Source: Streptomyces lomondensis
Lineage (GTDB): Bacteria; Actinomycetota; Actinomycetes; Streptomycetales; Streptomycetaceae
Direction: 5' to 3'
Length of the DNA stretch: 64,000 nt
Assembly: GCF_014651035.1 (NCBI RefSeq)
Contig: NZ_BMWC01000002.1
Coordinates: forward strand, 840,830 to 904,829
In this document: positions 15,886 through 24,080 of the stretch, piece after piece
How the letters are laid out: each line of letters begins with the position of its first letter
How positions within the stretch are numbered: the stretch's first letter is position 1
Position numbers and translations under genes: made by a program
Notes under the pieces: model-generated
Database searches by the model: none
The model's input: the letters and a program-made list of their open reading frames with translations, nothing else
Told to the model about the DNA's origin: nothing

Positions 15886-17616
15886 ATGAGCAAGACCAGC
15901 ACCACCGACCCGGCCCCCGCCGGCGGCCCCGAGGACCAGGACCTCGGCGACGCCGGAGCGCAGCTGTCCACCGCCCCCAAGGAGGACGGGCCGGGCCTGC
16001 CCTCGCTGGGCGTCATCGGCTGGGCCCGCTGGTTCTGGCGGCAGCTCACCTCCATGCGGGTCGCGCTGCTGCTGCTCCTGCTGCTCTCGCTCGGCGCGAT
16101 CCCCGGCTCGCTCATCCCGCAGACCGGCATCGACGCCACCAAGGTCGCCGAGTTCCGCAAGAACAACCCGACCCTCGGCGACGTCTACGACAAGCTCGGG
16201 ATGTTCCACGTCTACAGCTCGGTGTGGTTCTCCGCGATCTACATCCTGCTGTTCGTCTCCCTCATCGGCTGCATCGTGCCCCGCACCTGGCAGTTCGTCG
16301 GCCAGCTGCGCGGCCGCCCGCCGGGCGCGCCCCGGCGCCTGACGCGGCTGCCCGCCCACACCACGTGGCGTACGACGGCCGAGCCCGAGCAGGTCCGCGA
16401 GGCCGCGCTCGCCCTGCTGAAGAAGCGCCGCTTCCGCGCGCACCTCGCCGGTGACGCGGTCGCCGCCGAGAAGGGCTACCTGCGCGAGGTCGGCAACCTC
16501 GTCTTCCACCTCGCCCTGATCGTGATGCTGATCGCCTTCGCCTGGGGCCAGCTGTTCAAGGCCGAGGGCTTCAAGCTCGTCGTCGAGGGCGACGGCTTCT
16601 CCAACACCCTCACCCAGTACGACGACTTCAAGTCCGGCAACCTCTTCACGCAGGACGACCTGAACCCCTTCAGCTTCCGCCTGAAGGACTTCGAGGGCAC
16701 CTACGAGGAGAGCGGCCCGAACCGGGGCACCCCGCGCACCTACCAGGCGACGGTCGACTACAGCGTGGGCGCCTACGGCAAGGACCAGCACAAGACCATC
16801 AAGGTCAACGAGCCGCTCACCATCGGCGACACCAAGGTCTACCTCGCCAGCCACGGCTACGCCCCCGTCGTCACCGTCCGGGACGGCAAGGGCGACGTCG
16901 TCTACCGCGACGCCGTGCCGCTGCTCCCGCTGGACGGCTTCGCGACCTCCTCCGGCGCGATCAAGGTCATGGACGGCTACCGCAACGCCAAGGGCCAGAA
17001 GGAGCAGCTCGGCTTTCAGGCCTTCTTCGTGCCCACCTACCACGGCGGCGCGATGGTCTCCCAGTTCCCGGCGCTGCTGAGCCCGGTCCTCGCGCTGAAC
17101 GCCTACCACGGCGACCTCGGGGTCGACTCGGGCCTGCCGCAGAGCGTGTACCAGCTCGACAAGACCAACATGAAGGAGTTCAAGGACTCCCAGGGCAAGC
17201 TGCTGAAGAAGCTGCTCAAGCCCGGCCAGACCATGCAGCTGCCGAACGGCGCCGGCTCGATCACGTTCGAGAAGGACATCAAGGAGTGGGCGCAGTTCCA
17301 GATCACCCAGCAGCCGGCCAGCGGCTGGGCTCTGGGCGGCGCCGTCGCCGCGATCTTCGGCCTGGCCGGCTCGCTGTTCATCCAGCGCCGCCGCGTCTGG
17401 GTGCGCGCGGTGCGGGGCGCCGACGGCGTCACCGTCGTCGAGATGGCCGGCCTCGGCCGCAGCGAGTCCGCCAAGGTCCCCGAGGAACTGGGGGACCTCG
17501 CCGGGATCCTGTACGACCAGGCGCCCGCAGCGCCCGACCCCGCAGATTCCCCCGACCCCGACCAGGAGCCGGGCACCACAACCCCCGTACCTGCCGAAGG
17601 GGCTGAGAAGAAGTGA
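15886..17616 (+). CDS. resB: Cytochrome c biogenesis protein ResB (Ccs1)
   Basis: A 576-residue ResB. After an acidic/Pro-rich cytoplasmic start, transmembrane segments lie near residues 60-80, 115-135 and 205-225, then a long extracytoplasmic domain (about 230-480) and a last helix near 485-505. With CcsB it forms the system II complex that exports heme and ligates it to c-type cytochromes. The C-terminal 50 residues are acidic and Pro-rich. Its stop overlaps the GTG of ccsB in a GTGA. Confidence 0.94.
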   Translation: MSKTSTTDPAPAGGPEDQDLGDAGAQLSTAPKEDGPGLPSLGVIGWARWFWRQLTSMRVALLLLLLLSLGAIPGSLIPQTGIDATKVAEFRKNNPTLGDVYDKLGMFHVYSSVWFSAIYILLFVSLIGCIVPRTWQFVGQLRGRPPGAPRRLTRLPAHTTWRTTAEPEQVREAALALLKKRRFRAHLAGDAVAAEKGYLREVGNLVFHLALIVMLIAFAWGQLFKAEGFKLVVEGDGFSNTLTQYDDFKSGNLFTQDDLNPFSFRLKDFEGTYEESGPNRGTPRTYQATVDYSVGAYGKDQHKTIKVNEPLTIGDTKVYLASHGYAPVVTVRDGKGDVVYRDAVPLLPLDGFATSSGAIKVMDGYRNAKGQKEQLGFQAFFVPTYHGGAMVSQFPALLSPVLALNAYHGDLGVDSGLPQSVYQLDKTNMKEFKDSQGKLLKKLLKPGQTMQLPNGAGSITFEKDIKEWAQFQITQQPASGWALGGAVAAIFGLAGSLFIQRRRVWVRAVRGADGVTVVEMAGLGRSESAKVPEELGDLAGILYDQAPAAPDPADSPDPDQEPGTTTPVPAEGAEKK

Positions 17617-18692
17617 CGCTCGCCGCCGCGACCAACGAACATCTCGCCAATATCAGCAACACGCTGATCTACTCCGCGATGGCTGTCTACACGCTGGCCT
17701 TCTTCGCGTACATCGCCGAATGGCTCTTCGGCAGCCGCAGCAAGGTCGCCCGGACCGCCGCCGCGCTCACGGCCAAGTCCGAGGCGAAGAAGGCGCCCGC
17801 CGTGACGGTGAACCAGGCGGGCGGCACCGCCGTGCTGGAGCGGCCGAAGGTCACCGTGCGGGCCACGGCCGGTCAGCGCGACGTGCCGGACGGGCCCGGG
17901 GCGCACGGCGGTGACGAGCAGGGCGACCTGTACGGCCGGATCGCCATCTCCCTCACCGTGCTCGCCTTCCTGATCGAGCTGGGCGGCGTCATCGCCCGCG
18001 CGGCCTCGGTGGAGCGGGCGCCGTGGGGCAACATGTACGAGTTCAACATCACGTTCTCCACGGTCGCGGTCGGTGTGTACCTCGGGCTGCTGGCGCTGAA
18101 GAAGAACGTGCGCTGGCTCGGTCTGTTCCTGACCACCACGGTCCTGCTCGACCTGGGCCTGGCCGTCACGGTCCTGTACACGGCCAGCGACCAGCTGGTC
18201 CCCGCCCTGCACTCGTACTGGCTGTACATCCACGTCTCCACGGCGATCTTCTGCGGCGCGGTCTTCTACGTCGGCGCGGTCGGCACGATCCTGTACCTCT
18301 TCAAGGACTCCTACGAGAACAAGCTCGCGAGCGGCGGCACGCCCGGCACCTTCGCGACCTCGGTCCTGGAGCGGCTGCCCTCCTCCGCCTCCCTCGACAA
18401 GTTCTCCTACCGGGTCAACGCGGCCGTCTTCCCGCTGTGGACGTTCACGATCATCGCGGGCGCCATCTGGGCCGGTGACGCCTGGGGCCGCTACTGGGGC
18501 TGGGACCCCAAGGAGACCTGGTCCTTCATCACGTGGGTCGCCTACGCCGGCTACCTGCACGCCCGCGCGACGGCCGGCTGGAAGGGCCGCAAGGCCGCCT
18601 ACCTGGCCCTCATCGCCTTCGGCTGCTGGCTGTTCAACTACTACGGCGTGAACATCTTCGTCTCCGGCAAGCACTCCTACGCGGGCGTGTAG
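17613..18692 (+). CDS. ccsB: Cytochrome c biogenesis protein CcsB (ResC)
   Basis: A 359-residue heme-handling membrane protein. The diagnostic tryptophan-rich motif is present (WGRYWGWDPKETWSFITW), flanked by conserved histidines in LHSYWLYIHVSTAI and near the C terminus (GKHSYAGV). One transmembrane helix precedes a charged loop (residues 50-110), then about seven helices follow. It pairs with ResB in the cytochrome c synthetase and ends the operon before a strong terminator hairpin. Confidence 0.95.
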   Translation: MTLAAATNEHLANISNTLIYSAMAVYTLAFFAYIAEWLFGSRSKVARTAAALTAKSEAKKAPAVTVNQAGGTAVLERPKVTVRATAGQRDVPDGPGAHGGDEQGDLYGRIAISLTVLAFLIELGGVIARAASVERAPWGNMYEFNITFSTVAVGVYLGLLALKKNVRWLGLFLTTTVLLDLGLAVTVLYTASDQLVPALHSYWLYIHVSTAIFCGAVFYVGAVGTILYLFKDSYENKLASGGTPGTFATSVLERLPSSASLDKFSYRVNAAVFPLWTFTIIAGAIWAGDAWGRYWGWDPKETWSFITWVAYAGYLHARATAGWKGRKAAYLALIAFGCWLFNYYGVNIFVSGKHSYAGV

Positions 18693-18705
18693 CTCCCGTA
18701 CCGTC

Positions 18706-18747
18706 GAAGGCCGGTTCGCGTGACCTGGGTCACGGGAACCGGCCTTC
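18706..18747 (+). terminator. Strong terminator-like hairpin after ccsB
   Basis: GAAGGCCGGTTC (18706-18717) pairs with GAACCGGCCTTC (18736-18747), and inside it GTGAC pairs with GTCAC around a CTGG loop (18725-18728). The whole is an 18-pair stem with a single G-G mismatch. It starts 14 bases after the ccsB stop and ends 24 bases before the next gene. No U tract follows. Confidence 0.8.
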
Positions 18748-18770
18748 GGCGTACGGACAGGCAAAGAGAT

Positions 18771-19316
18771 GTGGATACGAATCTGCGAAGACGCGTCCGC
18801 GCGGGGGATCACGACGCCTTCGGCGACCTCTTCGACGCGTACGCGCGCTCCGTCTACAACCATGCCTACCGGCTCACCGGCGACTGGGCGAGCGCCGAGG
18901 ACGTCGTCTCGCTGACCTTCCTGGAGGCCTGGCGGCTGCGCCGGAAGCTCGACGAGGACGGCGGTTCCCCGCGCCCCTGGCTGCTGGGCATCGCCACCAA
19001 CGTCACGCGCAACACCCGCCGCGCCGCCCGGCGGCATACGGCGGCCGGTCGCCCGGCTGCCGCGCGAGGAGCCGGTGCGGGACTTCGCCGACGAGGTCGC
19101 GGCCCGCGTGGACGACACGGCTCAACTGGCCCTCGTACAGGTGGCGTTACGGCACCTGCGGCGCGCCGAGCGGGAGGTGCTCGCGCTGTGCGTATGGTCC
19201 GGGCTGGACTACGCGGCGGCCGCCGAGGCGCTCGGGGTGCCGGTGGGGACCGTACGGTCACGGCTGTCGCGGGCGCGGACAAAACTCGCGAAACATACGG
19301 CGTACCGAGCACCCCG
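18771..19316 (+). pseudogene. ECF sigma factor gene, frameshifted
   Basis: Region 2 is intact in one frame (DAFGDLFDAYARSVYNHAYRLTGDWASAEDVVS in pieces, then TFLEAWRLRRKL). Region 4 is in the next frame (RLPREEPVRDFADEV, LRRAEREVLALCVWSGL, VPVGTVRSRLSRARTKL). The break lies near 19045-19052, where one extra G after CATACGGCGGCC explains the shift. Region 4 also has no stop of its own and runs into the following gene, suggesting a second lesion, a deletion joining it to its partner. Start: GTG at 18771. A sequencing error could explain the first lesion but not the second. Confidence 0.7.
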
Positions 19317-19357
19317 CCCCGGCCCGGAAGCCGTCCAGGTGGCCGCGGACCGCGCTG

Positions 19358-20131
19358 GTGGCGTCCGCGGCCGCCGCCGTGGCCGCGACCCTCGTGGTCG
19401 CCCTGCCGTCCGACGAGTCCGCGGCACCCGCCTCGAAGGAGGCCGCGGCCCTGCTGGAGGACATCGCGCTGGCGGCGGAACGGGCCGACGAACCGGCCGG
19501 TATCAAGGACGACCAGTTCGTGTACATCAAGAGCAAGGGCGGCTGGACCACCCAGAACGGCGACGGGCCCGCGAAGCTGGAGCCCGTCCGTCAGCGCGAG
19601 ATCTGGCTGTCGGTGGACGGCTCACAGGCCGGCATGCTGCACGACCCCGGCGTCAGGTCCGACCACGAACTGCTGGAGAAGCCGGCACCCGGCGCCCCGT
19701 CCGACACCACCTACCGCCACCTCCAGACCCTCCCCACCGACCCCGACAAGATGTACGACTGGCTGAACAGCGTCAGCGAGGGCAGCGACAGCAAGGACGA
19801 GGCGAACTTCGTCCTCGTCGGCGACCTCGCCCGCGAGTCGCTGATGCCGCCCGCCCAGGCCGCCGCGCTCTACCGGGCCGCCGCGAAGATCTCCGGCGTC
19901 TTCGTCGTCGACGACGCGGTCGACGCGGCCGGACGGCACGGCGTCGCGGTCGCCCGGATCGACGACGGCGAACGCGTCGAGCTGATCTTCGACCGGAAGA
20001 CGAAGGAGTTCCTCGGCGAGCGCGAAGTGGCGGTCGAGGACCTCGAGTACGGCTTCGAGAAGGGAGAGGTGACCGGCCGCTTCGCCGTCCTGGAGCGGGC
20101 CGTGGTGGACCGGCGGGGCCAGCGCCCGTAA
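19358..20131 (+). CDS. CU044_5270-family membrane protein, N-terminally truncated
   Basis: Proteins of this type usually follow such sigma genes and are about 330-350 residues long. Here the frame opens as PAPARKPSRWPRTALVASAAAA without the usual N-terminal 50-60 residues, and the first plausible start is the GTG at 19358 inside the membrane segment. The extracytoplasmic domain (DQFVYIKSKGGWTTQNG through LEYGFEKGEVTGRFAVLE) looks whole. It may be a remnant or a shortened, still exported protein. Its role, perhaps as regulator of the sigma factor, is only inferred from pairing. Confidence 0.55.
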   Translation: MASAAAAVAATLVVALPSDESAAPASKEAAALLEDIALAAERADEPAGIKDDQFVYIKSKGGWTTQNGDGPAKLEPVRQREIWLSVDGSQAGMLHDPGVRSDHELLEKPAPGAPSDTTYRHLQTLPTDPDKMYDWLNSVSEGSDSKDEANFVLVGDLARESLMPPAQAAALYRAAAKISGVFVVDDAVDAAGRHGVAVARIDDGERVELIFDRKTKEFLGEREVAVEDLEYGFEKGEVTGRFAVLERAVVDRRGQRP

Positions 20132-20138
20132 GGGCACC

Positions 20139-21551
20139 TCACCGCCTGGTGTGAGGGGCGCGGTCCGCGACCGACAGGATGATGTCGCGCAGCCGGTCGG
20201 CGTACAGCCGCAGGTTCTTGTGGGCGACGTCGGTGTCCGGGTGGCGGGCGGCGAACCACAGCCCCTCGTGGAGCCGGGTGACCCAGGCGCAGACCTGGTC
20301 GCCGTACGACACCCGGATCAGGCCGTAGGCGTTCCGCTCGGTCCAGCTCGTGGAGTGCGGGATGTCCCGGGTGTCGGTGAACGACACGATCGAGTACATG
20401 TCGGGGGAGGTGGGCCGGAAGTCGGCGCCGAGCAGCCGCAGCACCCGGGCGAGCGGCATGCGGGCCAGCGGGCGGGTGGCGTGCAGCGCGGCGCGTACGG
20501 TCGTCAGCGCGGCGGGGAAGTCGGGCGTCCGGGCCACGGGCACCTCGATCGGCGCGCCGCCGACGTACCAGCCCACGGAGTCCGAGTACGCGGACTTCGC
20601 CCGGGTGTGGAAGGGCACCACGGTGCGGTAGACGGGCTCGCCGCCGATCTCGTGGACGATCAGGGCGGTCGCCGCCAGCAGGCCGACCAGGGTGCCGCCG
20701 CAGGGGCGGCAGTACGCCTCGAACGCGGCGGCGGCGTCCGCGTCCACGAGCATCTCGCGCATCAGCTTCTGGGTGGGCAGCGCGCCGCCGGGTTCCAGGC
20801 CGAGGTCGACGGGGAAGCCCGGCAGCCGCCCGTCGCAGCGCTGGATGAACTCCCGCCAGCGGGCGACGGTCTCGTGGTCGGCGTCGATCCGGTCCGCATC
20901 CGCCCGCTCGGCCTCGCAGAAGTCGACGTAGCTGCTGACCGGGGTCTGCTCCGGGGTGCGGCCGGTGCGGTGGGCGGCGTACAGCTCGTGGATCTCGGCC
21001 GGGAGGCGGTAGATCGAGAACGCGTCGACGTTGCTGTGGTCGAAGGCCATGTACACGCTGGTGCAGTCGTCCCGGACGACCGCCGCGTAGATGAGGTTGG
21101 GCCAGCGCAGCGCGTCCGCCGTGGTGTCGAAGCGGTGCTGGAGGTGCCGGGCCAGGGCCGCCGGGTCGCCGAACTCGCCGACGTCCTCGCGGTGGAGGGA
21201 CACGGCGTCGGCGTCGAGGGTGAAGCGGCGGATCGCGTCGCCGGGGCCGCCCGCCCAGCGGAAGCCGCTGCGCAGCGTCTCGTGCCGGAGGGTCCAGCCG
21301 CGCAGCGCCTCGCCCAGCGCGTCGAGGTCGGCCCGGCCCGGGAGGTCGAAGGCCGCGCCGATCCAGGTCGGCACGAACAGGCCGTCGTCGCGCACGGTCC
21401 GCGCGGTCCGCAGATGCGACTCCTGGATGTAGGCGGGCGGCCGGGAGTCCTCCGGCAGGTCCTTCGCCGTCGCGACGGTCGCCGGACTGAGCGTCCATTC
21501 GACGAGTCGTCCAGGCCGGACCTCGCAGCGCTGGATGTCAGTCATTCGCAC
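20139..21551 (-). CDS. Stand-alone condensation-domain protein
   Basis: About 470 residues with the layout of an NRPS condensation or acyltransferase (Pap-like) domain. The catalytic-type histidine motif is YMAFDHSNVDAFSIY (HxxxD in place of HHxxxDG), followed later by FHTRAKSAYSDSVGWYVGG and MYSIVSFTDTRDIPHS. No carrier or adenylation domain adjoins it, so it probably acts in trans to join an acyl or aminoacyl group to an acceptor. I chose the GTG at 21551 because GGAG lies 7 bases before it; the ATG at 21545 is the alternative. Confidence 0.75.
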   Translation of the reverse strand: MRMTDIQRCEVRPGRLVEWTLSPATVATAKDLPEDSRPPAYIQESHLRTARTVRDDGLFVPTWIGAAFDLPGRADLDALGEALRGWTLRHETLRSGFRWAGGPGDAIRRFTLDADAVSLHREDVGEFGDPAALARHLQHRFDTTADALRWPNLIYAAVVRDDCTSVYMAFDHSNVDAFSIYRLPAEIHELYAAHRTGRTPEQTPVSSYVDFCEAERADADRIDADHETVARWREFIQRCDGRLPGFPVDLGLEPGGALPTQKLMREMLVDADAAAAFEAYCRPCGGTLVGLLAATALIVHEIGGEPVYRTVVPFHTRAKSAYSDSVGWYVGGAPIEVPVARTPDFPAALTTVRAALHATRPLARMPLARVLRLLGADFRPTSPDMYSIVSFTDTRDIPHSTSWTERNAYGLIRVSYGDQVCAWVTRLHEGLWFAARHPDTDVAHKNLRLYADRLRDIILSVADRAPHTRR

Positions 21552-21735
21552 GGGGCGTCTCCGTTCGCAGTTGGGACAGACCCGATCAAGGGAATGCCGA
21601 GCCCGCGACCGGCCACACCGGGTGTCGCCACATTTCAGGGGAACGGATGGCATGTCGAACGGCGATACGGGGCCACGCCGTCGCCCTCGGTTGACGGCGC
21701 TCGGCATACCAGCCGATCAGCGGCTCTTTCCGGGT

Positions 21736-22185
21736 TCAGGCGCCGATGTCCTCGTTCCAGAGCGCCGGGTGCCGGGCGATGAAGTCGCGCATCAGGGCGG
21801 TGCAATCGGCGTCGTCCAGCAGCACGATCTCCACGCCGTGTCCGGCGAGCCAGTCGTGGCCGCCGTGGAAGGTGGCCGCCTCGCCGATCACCACACGGGA
21901 GATGCCGAACTGCCGGACCAGCCCGGAGCAGTACCAGCAGGGGGACAGGGTCGTCACCATCGTCGTGCCCCGGTACGAGCGTTGCCGCCCGGCCGCCCGG
22001 AAGGCCGCCGTCTCCGCGTGCGTGGAGGCGTCGTCGTCCTGGACGCGCCGGTTGCGGCCGCAGCCCAGCAGGGTGCCGTCGGCGCCGTAGAGCGCGGCAC
22101 CGATCGGAATGCCGCCCTCGGCGAGCCCGGCGCGGGCCTCCTCGAGGGCGGTGGCGAGCCAAGCGCGTGCCTGTGCGTGATCCAT
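21736..22185 (-). CDS. Nucleoside/cytosine deaminase family protein
   Basis: A 149-residue zinc-dependent deaminase. The zinc-binding and catalytic residues are present in order: HAE (56-58) in STHAETAAFRAAG and SPCWYCSGLV (Cys83, Cys86). The C-terminal part (FHGGHDWLAGHGVEIVLLDD, then MRDFIARHPALWNEDIGA) resembles cytosine or guanine deaminases. The substrate is not certain. I prefer the ATG at 22185; an upstream start at 22248 lacks support. Confidence 0.85.
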   Translation of the reverse strand: MDHAQARAWLATALEEARAGLAEGGIPIGAALYGADGTLLGCGRNRRVQDDDASTHAETAAFRAAGRQRSYRGTTMVTTLSPCWYCSGLVRQFGISRVVIGEAATFHGGHDWLAGHGVEIVLLDDADCTALMRDFIARHPALWNEDIGA

Positions 22186-22244
22186 GAGGTCACTCTGCGG
22201 CCACCCGGGCAGGGGGGCAACGCGCGGCGGCTCCCACCGCCCGG

Positions 22245-23315
22245 TCACGCGTCACCGGCGCCCGGCCGGTCCCGCTCCCCCTCCCCCTGCCCCCGGGCCA
22301 CCGGTGCCGTCGTGGCCCGGGGGATCAGCTGCGTCGGCAGGACGACGTGCCGCCCCTGCTCGCCCTCGGGGTCGTCGATGAGCTTCAGCGCCAGCTCCCC
22401 GGCCTGCCGGCCCATCTCCGACGGTGACTGCGCGACCGTGGACAGGTCGAACCAGTCGGCCGGCGGCTGGTCGTCGAAGCCGAGGACGGAGATGTGCTCG
22501 GGGACCGCGATCCGCGTCCTGCGCAGGTTCCAGACCAGGGCGACGGCGACCTCGTCCTGCTCGGCGAAGACGGCGGTGGGCGGCTCGCGCAGGCTCAGCA
22601 GCGTGCCGAGCACCTCGGCGGCGGCGCGCTTGCTGCCGGCCCGGGTGGCCACCACCAGGTCGTCGTCGAGCGGCACCCCCGCTTCGATGAGCGCCTGCTG
22701 ATAACCCACCAGCCGTTCTTCGGAGCTGAAGGAGAAGCCCCGCGCACCCGTGGTCTGGACGAAGGCGATCCGGCGGTGGCCGAGGTTGAGCAGGTGGCGG
22801 GTGCCGTGCAGGGCGCCGGCGACGTCGTCGGCGTAGACGCTCGGCCGTCCGTCGACGTGCCGGCTGACGTAGATCACCGGCATGCCGAGGTCGTCCAGCC
22901 GGGCGGTCTCCTCGTCGGTGAGGTCGAAGGAGAACACCAGGAGCGCGTCGGCGTTGCGGCGGGCCGGGAGGTGCTGGAAGAACGCCGTGCGCTCGGCGAG
23001 GTCCGGGATCTCGTAGACGCTCAGCTGGAGGCCCGCCGCGCGCAGCAGCGTGGCCAGGCTCGACAGGGCGGAGCCCATGAACCACGAGTCGAGCGTGGGC
23101 ACCAGCACCGCGATCGTCCCGGTCCTGCCCGTGACCAGGCTCGCGGCCTGCCGGGACACGGCGAAGTTCAGCTCGCGCGCGGCCTTCTCGACACGGGCGC
23201 GGACCTCCGGCGAGACGGTGGACAGCCCGCGCAGCGTGCGCGAGACGGTGGAGGTGGAGACCCCGGCCCGTTCGGCGACGTCGGCCATGGTGGGGTGCCG
23301 CTGAGCTGGTGGCAT
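22245..23315 (-). CDS. LacI-family transcriptional regulator
   Basis: A 356-residue repressor. The N-terminal helix-turn-helix is canonical (TMADVAERAGVSTSTVSRTL, residues 9-28) with the hinge helix after it (NFAVSRQAASLVTGRTG). The rest is a periplasmic-binding-protein-like sugar domain (IAVLVPTLDSWFMG, VLGFDDQPPADWFDLSTVAQ). It lies divergent from the gene at 23442 and upstream of the deaminase gene. The C-terminal 20 residues are charged and extend beyond the family. Confidence 0.9.
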   Translation of the reverse strand: MPPAQRHPTMADVAERAGVSTSTVSRTLRGLSTVSPEVRARVEKAARELNFAVSRQAASLVTGRTGTIAVLVPTLDSWFMGSALSSLATLLRAAGLQLSVYEIPDLAERTAFFQHLPARRNADALLVFSFDLTDEETARLDDLGMPVIYVSRHVDGRPSVYADDVAGALHGTRHLLNLGHRRIAFVQTTGARGFSFSSEERLVGYQQALIEAGVPLDDDLVVATRAGSKRAAAEVLGTLLSLREPPTAVFAEQDEVAVALVWNLRRTRIAVPEHISVLGFDDQPPADWFDLSTVAQSPSEMGRQAGELALKLIDDPEGEQGRHVVLPTQLIPRATTAPVARGQGEGERDRPGAGDA

Positions 23316-23365
23316 GAGCGGACGCTAGCAGCGGCCGTGTCGGTCGTGCGGGGCGCGTAAAGCAG

Positions 23366-23396
23366 TTGACCGTCCCCGGTCGCCCTCGGGCACGAT
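23366..23396 (+). promoter_or_regulatory. Candidate promoter for the gene at 23442
   Basis: TTGACC (23366-23371) and CACGAT (23391-23396) are 19 bases apart. The -35 is good and the -10 is weak. It lies in the divergent region between the LacI gene and the gene at 23442. Confidence 0.35.
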
Positions 23397-23441
23397 CACG
23401 GTTCCGCCACCGTCCGCCGCCCGCACGAGAAGGAGCCCGCC

Positions 23442-24041
23442 ATGCCCGCAGCCCCGTTCCCGGACCTCACTCGCCCCGGCACGCTCGTCATCGGCACGCG
23501 GCACGCCGACGGCCCCGACCGTCAACGGGCCCTCGTGGAAGCCGAGTCAGGAGCACTCGCCACCCCGCCGCCCGGCCTCGCCGCGGTCAGCTGGTTCCTG
23601 AGCACGGACGGGGAGACCGTGCTGACGCTCGCCCAGTGGGACGACGACACGGCGGTTCCGCTCGCCGGTCCGCCCCGCTACCGCCTCGACCGCAGCCTCG
23701 CCGAAGAGCACGAGACCCGTGTCCCCGGCTGCCTGATCACCGCCGCCTTCGATGTCGACGGGCCCGAGCGGCAGCGCCACTTCACCGACGCGGTGATCGC
23801 GGCCCAGCCGCGTGAAGGCGGCCACCCCGGGGCCGTCTCCGCCCACTTCCTGCACAGCGTCGACGGCAGCCGGGTGCTGCTCTACACCGAGTGGACCAGC
23901 GCCGAGGCCCACCAGGAGGCCGCCGAGGCGGGCGACCACGACAAGGGGCACGAGCTGTTCTCGGGGACACCCGGGGTGCGGCTCACGCACGGGGGGCGGT
24001 TTCATCTCCGGCACGCGCTGCGGTGGGGGCCCGCGAGGTGA
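23442..24041 (+). CDS. Antibiotic biosynthesis monooxygenase-like duplicated-domain protein
   Basis: A 199-residue soluble protein that looks like two tandem ferredoxin-like (ABM) domains. Both halves have the same pattern: TLVIGTRHADGPDRQRALVE with AAVSWFLSTDGETVLTLAQW, then AAFDVDGPERQRHFTDAV with SAHFLHSVDGSRVLLYTEW. Such domains are found in heme-degrading and polyketide-tailoring enzymes and in dimeric proteins of unknown function. A clear AAGGAG site precedes the ATG. The function cannot be read from the sequence. Confidence 0.7.
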   Translation: MPAAPFPDLTRPGTLVIGTRHADGPDRQRALVEAESGALATPPPGLAAVSWFLSTDGETVLTLAQWDDDTAVPLAGPPRYRLDRSLAEEHETRVPGCLITAAFDVDGPERQRHFTDAVIAAQPREGGHPGAVSAHFLHSVDGSRVLLYTEWTSAEAHQEAAEAGDHDKGHELFSGTPGVRLTHGGRFHLRHALRWGPAR

Positions 24042-24080
24042 CCGGCCGCCCCGGGCGTCATGCCGTCCGCCGCGCGGCGC

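Noticed and set aside
17103..19118. Minus-strand frame opposite resB and ccsB
   Set aside because: No recognised domain; overlaps two certain membrane proteins.
19075..20154. Frame continuing from sigma region 4 to 20154
   Set aside because: After about 19316 it is Arg/Gly-rich read-through opposite in phase to the CU044_5270-type coding frame.
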